Positions 58,353-64,000 of a stretch of DNA of 64,000 nt are shown piece after piece (the stretch's first letter is position 1; every line of letters begins with the position of its first letter). The position numbers were made by a program, and so were the translations under genes. Origin of the DNA: Asanoa sp. WMMD1127 (GTDB lineage: Bacteria; Actinomycetota; Actinomycetes; Mycobacteriales; Micromonosporaceae). The stretch is taken from the NCBI RefSeq assembly GCF_029626225.1, contig NZ_JARUBP010000001.1:1426001-1490000 (forward strand). Reading direction: 5' to 3'. The notes under the pieces are model-generated. The model was not told the origin of the DNA. It searched no databases and worked only from the letters and a program-made list of their open reading frames with translations.

Positions 58353-59440
58353 CCGCCCCAGCGACCGGTCGTCATGAAGCGGTCCAGCACCGCTAGGTGG
58401 GGCGCCAGGTCGAGGCCGGCGGCGGTCACCCAGGCGTCGCTGTAGTAGGTGTCGACGTAGCGTTCGCCGCCGTCGCAGAGCAGGGTCACCACCGAGCCGC
58501 CGACGCCGGCCGCGCGCATGTCCGCGATCAGGGCGAAAGCGCCCCACAGGTTCGTACCCGTGGAGCCTCCGACGCGGCGGCCGAGGACCGCGGAGGCCGC
58601 GCGCATCGCGGCGAGCGACGCGGCGTCCGGCACGGCGATCATGCGGTCCACCACCTGCGGCTGGAACGAGGCCTCGACCAGCGGCCGGCCGATCCCCTCG
58701 ATGCGGGAGCCGAGGCCGGTGGCGAGCGTCCAGTCGCCGGCGGCGTACGCGGGATAGAAGGCGCTGTTCTCCGGGTCGACCACGCAGATCTTGGTGGCGT
58801 GCCGCTGGTAGCGGACGTAGCGCCCGATCGTCGCGCTGGTGCCGCCGGTGCCCGCGCCGACCACCACCCAGGCCGGCACCGGATGCCGCTCGCGGCCCAT
58901 CTGCAGGAAGATCGACTCGGCGATGTTGTTGTTGCCACGCCAGTCGGTGGCCCGCTCGGCGTAGGTGAACTGGTCCATGAAGTGCCCGCCCAGGTCGGCG
59001 GCGAGCTGGCGGGCGGTGTCGACGGCGGTGGCCGGGTCGTCGACGAGGTGGCACTTGCCGCCCTGGAACTCGATCAGGGCGATCTTCTCGGCCGAGGTCG
59101 ACGCGGGCATGACGGCGATGAACGGCAGGTCGAGCATCCGGGCGAAGTAGGCCTCGGAGACCGCCGTGGAGCCGGACGACGCTTCGACCACGGTCGTACG
59201 CGGGCCGATCCAGCCGTTGCAGAGCCCGTAGAGGAACAGCGAGCGGGCCAGCCGGTGCTTGAGCGAGCCGGTCGGGTGCACCGACTCGTCCTTGAGATAG
59301 AGGTCGACACCCCAGTCCCGGGGCAGCGGGAACGACAGCAGGTGGGTGTCGGCGGAGCGGTTCGCGTCGGCTTCGACCGCGGCGACCGCTTCGGTCACCC
59401 ACGCCCGGTCGGCATCGCTACATCGGTCGAGCTGGTCCAT
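58349..59440 (-). CDS. PLP-dependent cysteine synthase-family protein, Cds1-like
   Basis: A 363-residue fold-type II PLP enzyme. [15 protein letters not shown] carries the likely PLP lysine, [12 protein letters not shown] is the phosphate loop and [14 protein letters not shown] is also typical. It resembles Mycobacterium Cds1, an L-cysteine desulfhydrase that releases sulfide, rather than biosynthetic CysK. It follows an Lrp/AsnC gene by 10 nt, suggesting amino-acid-responsive control. The assignment to a specific reaction is inferred. Confidence 0.83.
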   Translation of the reverse strand: MDQLDRCSDADRAWVTEAVAAVEADANRSADTHLLSFPLPRDWGVDLYLKDESVHPTGSLKHRLARSLFLYGLCNGWIGPRTTVVEASSGSTAVSEAYFARMLDLPFIAVMPASTSAEKIALIEFQGGKCHLVDDPATAVDTARQLAADLGGHFMDQFTYAERATDWRGNNNIAESIFLQMGRERHPVPAWVVVGAGTGGTSATIGRYVRYQRHATKICVVDPENSAFYPAYAAGDWTLATGLGSRIEGIGRPLVEASFQPQVVDRMIAVPDAASLAAMRAASAVLGRRVGGSTGTNLWGAFALIADMRAAGVGGSVVTLLCDGGERYVDTYYSDAWVTAAGLDLAPHLAVLDRFMTTGRWGG

Positions 59441-59450
59441 GGGATGCAGG

Positions 59451-59909
59451 CTATGCCGCGGGCGGCGACAGTGGGCTCGGGCGGTTCTCCCACTTGGCGG
59501 ACAGGGCGATCGCCGTACGCGTCGAAGCGACCCCGGGTGTCCGGTTCAGCCGCACGATGAGGCGCTCGAGCTCGGCGATCGTGCCGACCCGGACGGTCAG
59601 CAGGAACGACTCGACGCCGGCCATGAAGTAGCAGGACTCGATCTCGGGCATCTCGCGGAGCAGCGCCTGGAGGTCGTCGGCGTCGGTGGTCGACTCCTCG
59701 ACGACGCCGATCATCGCGGTCACGCCGAGCCCGACGGCGGCCGGATCGACCTCGGCCCGGTAGCCACGGACCACACCGGACGATTCCAGCTTTCCGACCC
59801 GCTCGTGCACCGCCGGCGCCGACAACCCGACCTGTCGGGCGAGCTCGGCGAAGGACAGGCGGGCGTTGGTACGCAACAACTCCACGAGGCGCAGGTCGAT
59901 GGCATCCAC
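59451..59909 (-). CDS. Lrp/AsnC-family regulator
   Basis: A 152-residue protein: N-terminal helix-turn-helix ([20 protein letters not shown]) and C-terminal RAM ligand-binding domain ([25 protein letters not shown]). GTG 59909 gives the standard start [12 protein letters not shown]; an upstream start at 59972 is possible. It precedes the Cds1-like gene in one operon and probably senses an amino acid such as cysteine, controlling its neighbour. Confidence 0.87.
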   Translation of the reverse strand: MDAIDLRLVELLRTNARLSFAELARQVGLSAPAVHERVGKLESSGVVRGYRAEVDPAAVGLGVTAMIGVVEESTTDADDLQALLREMPEIESCYFMAGVESFLLTVRVGTIAELERLIVRLNRTPGVASTRTAIALSAKWENRPSPLSPPAA

Positions 59910-60153
59910 GTCCTGAGACCCTAACCGGGGCCGGGAGTGGACGATTCGCCGGTCCGCGTGAAACATGGGCAAAGGAGAGTACGGCTCGCAATTTTACCGG
60001 GGATCTGCCCACACAGTGCGTTTTCCCCGATTCCAGGACAGTGCACTCTCACGGTGCTCTAATGGCCGTACGTCCCTATGAAAGCCTCTCGCGCACTGCC
60101 GGGGCGCACATCTGACCAGTTCGAGAGGCTTTCGCTGACGCGAGGAGGGGACC

Positions 60154-60426
60154 GTGGACACTGGAGATCGTCTGCTGACGCCGGGCGAGGTGGCTGCGCT
60201 CTTCCGGGTGGACCCCAAGACCGTGACGCGATGGGCCGCGGCGGGCCGGATCGGGAGCATCCGGACACCTGGTGGGCACCGACGCTTCCGGGAGTCCGAG
60301 GTCCGGGCCCTGCTCGAGGGCGAAGGCGTGCTCGACGACCTGGACGACGGCGCCGACGGCCGTCCTCGCAACGCTGGGCCGACCCAGAGCGGCAACCACG
60401 GACCGACCAACGCCGGCCTGCACTGA
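60154..60426 (+). CDS. bldC: BldC-type MerR-like regulator
   Basis: A 90-residue protein whose first 62 residues are a near-complete BldC/MerR-like winged helix (LLTPGEVAALFRVDPKTVTR; IGSIRTPGGHRRFRESEV). In Streptomyces BldC coats promoters of sporulation genes. The GTG start is preceded by GGAGGGGA. The C-terminal 28 residues (Gly/Asn-rich) are longer than some orthologues. Its presence supports a filamentous actinobacterium. Confidence 0.9.
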   Translation: MDTGDRLLTPGEVAALFRVDPKTVTRWAAAGRIGSIRTPGGHRRFRESEVRALLEGEGVLDDLDDGADGRPRNAGPTQSGNHGPTNAGLH

Positions 60427-60442
60427 GGCCTGAGGCGGCCCG

Positions 60443-61093
60443 TCAGGCGGGCTCGCCGGGCGGGCTCGCGGAGGCACCGCCGATCACTCCGGTCCAACGC
60501 CGGGAAAGGTCATGATCGACGCCGATCGCGTCGAGGATCTTGCCGGCCACGAAGTCGACCAACTGCGCGGCGGTCGCCGCGGCGCCGGCGCCGTAGAAGC
60601 CCGGACTGGCCGGCAGCACGACGGCACCGGCGGCGTCGAGTTCCAGCAGATGCAGCAGGTGACTGCGGGTCACCGGGGTTTCCCGTGGCACGAGCACCGT
60701 CGGCCGGCGCTCCTTGAGACTCACCTCGGCCGCGCGCTGCAGCAGATCCTTTGAGAGCCCCAGGGCGATGCCCGCACAGGCCGCCGTGCTGGCCGGCACC
60801 ACGACCATCCCGCGGGCCGGGTAGGACCCGCTGCTCGGCCCCGCAGCCAGGTCGCCGGCGGGCCAGAAGTGCAGGTCGGCGCCGGCCAGGTCGCGGCCGA
60901 GCCAGCGGGCCAGGTCGTCCTTCCAGTGCCCGTCACGCAGCGGCGCCCCGGTCTCGTCGAGGATCGTCAGCCGCGCCGCGCGGGAGACGACGAGATCGAC
61001 AGACTCCCCCGCATCGAGCAACCCCCGCAGCACCGAAGCCGCATATGGCGTACCAGATGCTCCCGAGACCCCTACCACCCACGGCGTTCGCAT
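60443..61093 (-). CDS. UbiX-family flavin prenyltransferase
   Basis: A 216-residue FMN-binding protein: GVSGASGTPYAASVLRGLLD (flavin site), PASTAACAGIALGLSKDLL and PRETPVTRSHLLHLLEL with the conserved Arg/Glu. UbiX enzymes make prenylated FMN for UbiD-type decarboxylases. In futalosine-pathway organisms a UbiX/UbiD-like pair acts late in menaquinone synthesis; no UbiD-like partner is in this window. ATG 61093 faces the terpene synthase across a 60-nt divergent gap. Confidence 0.88.
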   Translation of the reverse strand: MRTPWVVGVSGASGTPYAASVLRGLLDAGESVDLVVSRAARLTILDETGAPLRDGHWKDDLARWLGRDLAGADLHFWPAGDLAAGPSSGSYPARGMVVVPASTAACAGIALGLSKDLLQRAAEVSLKERRPTVLVPRETPVTRSHLLHLLELDAAGAVVLPASPGFYGAGAAATAAQLVDFVAGKILDAIGVDHDLSRRWTGVIGGASASPPGEPA

Positions 61094-61153
61094 ACGGTCA
61101 AGCCTATGAGCCGGGGTCGCCCCACCCGGCCCGCACACGGGAGGCCGCTGCCC

Positions 61154-62125
61154 ATGGTGACGCCCGGTCTGTTCTGCCCCATCCCGCCGCGGATCTCTCC
61201 GCACGCCGATGACGTCCAGGACTGGTTGACCGGGTGGCTCGTCGATCGCGGCGTGCCCGTCGACACGGCGGAGCGACTGCGCGGGGCTGGGTTCGCCCGC
61301 TACGCCGGCCGGCTCTATCCCGACGCCAACGCCCCCGACCTGCGCCTGGTGACCGCGCTGTTCACGTGGTTCTTCCTGCTCGACGACACGGTCGACAGCA
61401 GCGCCGCGCCACCGCTGGAGCGGGTGCGGGCCACGGTCGACGGCGTCTACACCACGATCGACAGCGACGGCCGCACGCCGGCGCCCGGCCTGCCCGAACC
61501 CATGCGCGCGATGCTCCTCGACTCGTGGCGCGAGATCACCGCCGGCCTGTCCGAGATGTCCGTCGACCGGATCACCGACGCGCTGCGCCACCACCTCGAC
61601 GGCATCCTCGTCGAGGCCAGCAACAAGTGGGTCGGCCGCCGCCCCGGCATCGTCGAATACATCCAGCTGCGCCGGGCCACGTCGGCGGCGTACGTGTCGT
61701 ACGCGTTGATCGAGTTCGCCGCCGGGCTGCGGACCCGGATCCCGGAGGCCGTCTACCACCACCCGGTGCTGCGCGAGATCAGCGCGGCCGGCAACGACCT
61801 GCTCTCCTGGTTCAACGACCTGCTCTCGCTCGAGCGCGACGAGAACACGGCGGTCGGGCACAACCTGGTGCTGGCCACGGCCCGCGAGCGGGGCCTGTCC
61901 CGCGACGCCGCCATCACCGAGGTGATCGGCCGCTGGCAGGAACGGATGACCCGGTTCGTCGAACTCCGCGCGGCCGTGCCGGCGTTCGGCGCCCGCATCG
62001 ACGTCGCGGTCCGCCGCTACGTCGAGGGCGTCGCCGACTCGGTCCGCGGCACGATCGACTGGTCGCTCGAGTCACCCCGGTATCCCCTGCCGACGATCGT
62101 CGAGGACTGGGTCAGCCCCATGTAG
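61154..62125 (+). CDS. Class I terpene synthase
   Basis: A 323-residue sesquiterpene/monoterpene-type cyclase. The first metal motif is D77DTVD81, the NSE motif is N221DLLSLERDE with N221, S225 and D229, and RY follows in the SPRYPLP region. ATG 61154 has GGGAGG about 9 nt before it; an ATG at 61106 is possible but has no site. The product cannot be predicted. No prenyltransferase or P450 is adjacent. Its stop codon (TAG 62123-62125) lies exactly at the left end of an insertion sequence. Confidence 0.87.
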   Translation: MVTPGLFCPIPPRISPHADDVQDWLTGWLVDRGVPVDTAERLRGAGFARYAGRLYPDANAPDLRLVTALFTWFFLLDDTVDSSAAPPLERVRATVDGVYTTIDSDGRTPAPGLPEPMRAMLLDSWREITAGLSEMSVDRITDALRHHLDGILVEASNKWVGRRPGIVEYIQLRRATSAAYVSYALIEFAAGLRTRIPEAVYHHPVLREISAAGNDLLSWFNDLLSLERDENTAVGHNLVLATARERGLSRDAAITEVIGRWQERMTRFVELRAAVPAFGARIDVAVRRYVEGVADSVRGTIDWSLESPRYPLPTIVEDWVSPM

Positions 62126-63333
62126 TGGTGTCTTGAGAATCGAGACACCTGCGGCATGCGATGTCTGGGTGACGGGGACAACACGACAGCTCCGTCCGTC
62201 GACTCGTCCGCCGACAACATCGCAAACCTAGCGGCGTTCATGGAGATCACGACATGCTTCGTGATTCGGCGATGTCTAGGTGTAGCTTCCAGGACCGTTG
62301 TTGACGCGGCTGATGGGTGGCTTGCCTGCGAGCGCGGTGTGTGCGGTGGTGATTGTAGGTGTGTAGCCATGTGGGAAGGGCGTCGGCGCGGTCCTGGTTG
62401 CTGGTGAAGGGCCGGGAGTAGATCCATTCGTCGGCCATGGTGCGGTTGAAGCGCTCGGCCTTGCCGTTGGTTTGGGGTCGGTAGGGCTTGGTGAAACGTG
62501 CGGTGGCGCCGAGGTCGGTCAGGGCGTCGCGCCAGGCGTGGCCGCGGCGGTAGACGGGCGCGTTGTCGGTCATCACGCGTTGGATGCCGGTGATGCCCAG
62601 GGCGGCGAAGTGGGCGGCGGCGTTTCGTAGGAACGCGGCGCAGGTGGTGCTTTTCTCGTCGGGGTGGATCTCGGCGTAGGCCAGGCGGGTGTGGTCGTCG
62701 ATCGCGGCGTGGACGTATTCGTAGCCGACCCGGCCGCCGGCGTTGCGGTCGGCTTTGGCGCGTCGCTCCTGGCTGCTGCCGCGGCCGTGGACGCGCCAGC
62801 CGCCGCTGTCGCGGAGCCGGCCGATCTTCTTGACGTCGACGTGGATCAGCTCGCCCGGGTGGGCGCGTTCGTAGCGGCGGATCAGCTGGCCGGTCGGGCG
62901 GTCGAGCCAGGCCAGACGGTGCAGGCCGTGGCGGGTCAGGACCGCGTGCACGGTCGAGGTGGGCATGTTCAGCAGCGCGGCCAGCCGGTGTGGCCCGCGT
63001 TTGAGGGTGGTCCGCAGTTGGCAGACCCGTGCCTCCACTTCGGGAGGGGTCTTGGCGGGTATCCGATGGGCCACGCTGGGCCGGTCGAAGAGCCCGGCGT
63101 CGCCTTCCGCGCGCCATCGGGCCAGCCATTTGTAGCCGGTAGCGCGGGAGCACCCCAGTTCCTTGACCACGTGAGCGACGGGACGGCCCTCGACCACCAC
63201 GCGATGAATCAGTGTCCGCCTGCCGTGCACGGTCAGCCGGGCATTACGGTGGGCCACGAAGACCTCCGGTTTCAGGTATGAGCGTCAGCACCTCACACCT
63301 CGCCGGAGGTCTTCTCACATCTCAAGCCACCAC
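62125..63333 (-). mobile_element. IS481-family insertion sequence
   Basis: The element carries one transposase gene and imperfect 14-nt terminal inverted repeats: GTGGTGTCTTGAGA at 62125-62138 and the complement of GTGGTGGCTTGAGA at 63320-63333 (13 of 14 match). No flanking target duplication was obvious, so the true ends may differ by a few bases. The left end touches the terpene synthase stop codon. Confidence 0.75.
62247..63257 (-). CDS. IS481-family transposase, C-terminus probably frameshifted
   Basis: A 336-residue DDE transposase: helix-turn-helix near residues 30-65 and an rve-like core with HVDVKKIG, TDNAPVYRRG and NGKAERFNRTM for the catalytic D, D and E. After HHRTH near residue 308 the current frame reads an atypical RARRQATHQ tail, whereas the next frame encodes TALAGKPPISRVNNGPGSYT and then a stop at 62276-62278, the usual C-terminus. 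A two-base loss in a CA run near 62338-62343 explains this. The catalytic core is complete; activity is doubtful. Confidence 0.8.
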   Translation of the reverse strand: MAHRNARLTVHGRRTLIHRVVVEGRPVAHVVKELGCSRATGYKWLARWRAEGDAGLFDRPSVAHRIPAKTPPEVEARVCQLRTTLKRGPHRLAALLNMPTSTVHAVLTRHGLHRLAWLDRPTGQLIRRYERAHPGELIHVDVKKIGRLRDSGGWRVHGRGSSQERRAKADRNAGGRVGYEYVHAAIDDHTRLAYAEIHPDEKSTTCAAFLRNAAAHFAALGITGIQRVMTDNAPVYRRGHAWRDALTDLGATARFTKPYRPQTNGKAERFNRTMADEWIYSRPFTSNQDRADALPTWLHTYNHHRTHRARRQATHQPRQQRSWKLHLDIAESRSMS

Positions 63334-63423
63334 GCCGTCAACAACGCTCATGGTCACTTGAGCTTGACCCGCTTTCCCGGACACCTGATCTGAGGCGAGA
63401 CTGTCGCCGAGGGAGGAGTTCGG

Positions 63424-63711
63424 ATGCCTGCACCACACCCGCCGGAGTTCCGTGAGCGTGCGGTCGAGTTGGCCCGGTTGAGGGAGCAGCCGATCGCGCA
63501 GGTCGCGAAAGGCTTGGGGATCTCCGAGTCGTGCCTGCGTAACTGGTTGGCCCAGGCTGACCGGGACGCCGGCAGGCGTGAGGGGTTGACCAGCGAGGAA
63601 CGCAAGGAGCTGGCCGCGCTGCGTAAGGAGAAGCGGCGTCTGGAGGTGGAGAACGAGATCCTGCGCCGGGCCGCGGCCTATTTCGCGCGGGAGAACGTCC
63701 TCCCAAAATGA
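63424..63711 (+). CDS. IS3-family transposase OrfA
   Basis: A 95-residue protein with a helix-turn-helix (REQPIAQVAKGLGISESCLR) and a leucine-zipper-like helix (LAALRKEKRRLEVENEILRRA), as in IS3 OrfA. GGAGG is about 9 nt before the ATG. Its TGA overlaps the orfB ATG and is preceded by a slippery sequence, so it also gives the N-terminus of a fusion transposase. Confidence 0.9.
   Translation: MPAPHPPEFRERAVELARLREQPIAQVAKGLGISESCLRNWLAQADRDAGRREGLTSEERKELAALRKEKRRLEVENEILRRAAAYFARENVLPK
63702..63711 (+). other. Programmed -1 frameshift site of the IS3 element
   Basis: C CCA AAA at 63702-63708 is an X XXY YYZ heptamer in the orfA frame, followed by TGA. A -1 slip would re-read ATG ATC TAC in the orfB frame and give the OrfAB fusion. 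This is the established way IS3 elements make active transposase. A downstream stimulating structure was not resolved. Confidence 0.7.
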
Positions 63712-64000
63712 TCTACCCGGTCGTCGTAGAGCTCACCGCCGACGGCATACCGGTGGCGGTGTGCTGCCGGGTGCTGGGCGTGTCGAGGGCCGGGTTCCAC
63801 CACTGGCGCCGGCGTGGGCCCAGCCGGCGGGCGATGGCCGATGAGGCGCTCACCCGCACGATCCGCGAGATCCATCAGATGTCCCGCGGTAGCTACGGCG
63901 CGCCGCGGGTCCATGCCGAGCTGCGCCTGGCGGCCGGGGTCCGATGCGGCCGTAAACGGGTCGCTCGGCTGATGCGCGCCGACGGCCTCGAAGGGGTGTA
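63708..64000 (+). CDS. IS3-family transposase OrfB, truncated by window end
   Basis: The first 97 residues are visible (MIYPVVVELTADGIPVAVCC onward). They include an HTH_21-type segment (REIHQMSRGSYGAPRVHAEL; GRKRVARLMRADGLEGV), which in IS3 OrfB precedes the DDE integrase core. ATG 63708 overlaps the orfA stop by 4 nt. The catalytic part is outside the window. Confidence 0.87.
   Translation, partial: MIYPVVVELTADGIPVAVCCRVLGVSRAGFHHWRRRGPSRRAMADEALTRTIREIHQMSRGSYGAPRVHAELRLAAGVRCGRKRVARLMRADGLEGV

Larger units (their letters stand above)
63359..64000 (+). mobile_element. IS3-family insertion sequence, right part beyond window
   Basis: OrfA and the start of orfB of an IS3-type element lie 90 nt after the IS481 element. 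The left end is not certain; a TG at 63359 followed by AGCTTGACCCG is a candidate, but the right end is not available for comparison. Confidence 0.7.

Noticed and set aside
57597-59402. Minus-strand frame of 601 codons over the glycolipid-binding and Cds1-like genes
   Set aside because: Out-of-frame shadow that spans two convergent genes and has no coherent domain.

Overview
This 64 kb window is very GC-rich, with strongly GC3-biased codons, many GTG/TTG starts and GTGA/ATGA stop-start overlaps. Four gene families point to a filamentous actinobacterium: a BldC-type regulator, a HelD-like helicase, the futalosine menaquinone pathway and a 14-gene nuo operon. My inference is Micromonosporaceae; the genus cannot be fixed from the sequence alone. 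No tRNA, rRNA or CRISPR array was seen.

Layout. 1-700 holds the visible part of an IclR-family regulator that runs off the left edge. 860-24224 is a co-directional minus-strand block: mqnC, two LPVTG-anchored surface proteins, a UbiE/MenG methyltransferase, a MenJ-like reductase, nuoA-N and a long-chain polyprenyl diphosphate synthase. This groups quinone-tail synthesis, ring methylation, tail saturation and the main quinone-reducing complex. Divergent from mqnC is an SNF2 helicase whose Walker A loop is split by a 415-residue LAGLIDADG intein, coupled to a SWIM zinc-finger gene. 29243-32915 is a paaABCDE phenylacetyl-CoA epoxidase operon. 33245-36192 holds three tandem membrane-anchored class A beta-lactamase-like proteins. 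They meet mqnA tail to tail, and an ArsR-MFS pair follows.

38966-42990 holds a HigBA-like toxin-antitoxin pair with a palindromic candidate operator, a HelD-like helicase, twin 17-nt palindromes and a Ycf48-like beta-propeller protein. 43645-46640 is a cobalamin uptake operon (btuF-btuC-btuD) behind a clear cobalamin riboswitch; btuC appears to start at CTG. 46713-50582 is a secretome stretch: an M14 carboxypeptidase, a small lipoprotein that may be frameshifted, and a C39-like peptidase. mqnE with a DUF4229 gene follows, then an NlpC/P60 hydrolase with a Pro-rich tail, a 756-residue Pro-rich membrane protein, a DEAD-box helicase, a glycolipid-binding-domain protein and an Lrp/Cds1-like pair. 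The right end has bldC, a UbiX-like flavin prenyltransferase and a class I terpene synthase. An IS481-family element with a probably frameshifted transposase abuts the terpene synthase stop codon, and an IS3-family element with a C CCA AAA slippery site is cut by the window end.

Functionally the window is dominated by respiration. Futalosine-route genes (mqnA, mqnC, mqnE, a UbiX-like gene), the C-methylation and tail genes, and complex I all lie within 61 kb but not in one operon. The most unusual items are the intein in the SNF2 P-loop, the triple beta-lactamase-fold cluster, the paired LPVTG proteins, the twin palindromes and the orphan terpene synthase beside fresh insertion sequences. I found no gene set that I can confidently call a wholly new system.
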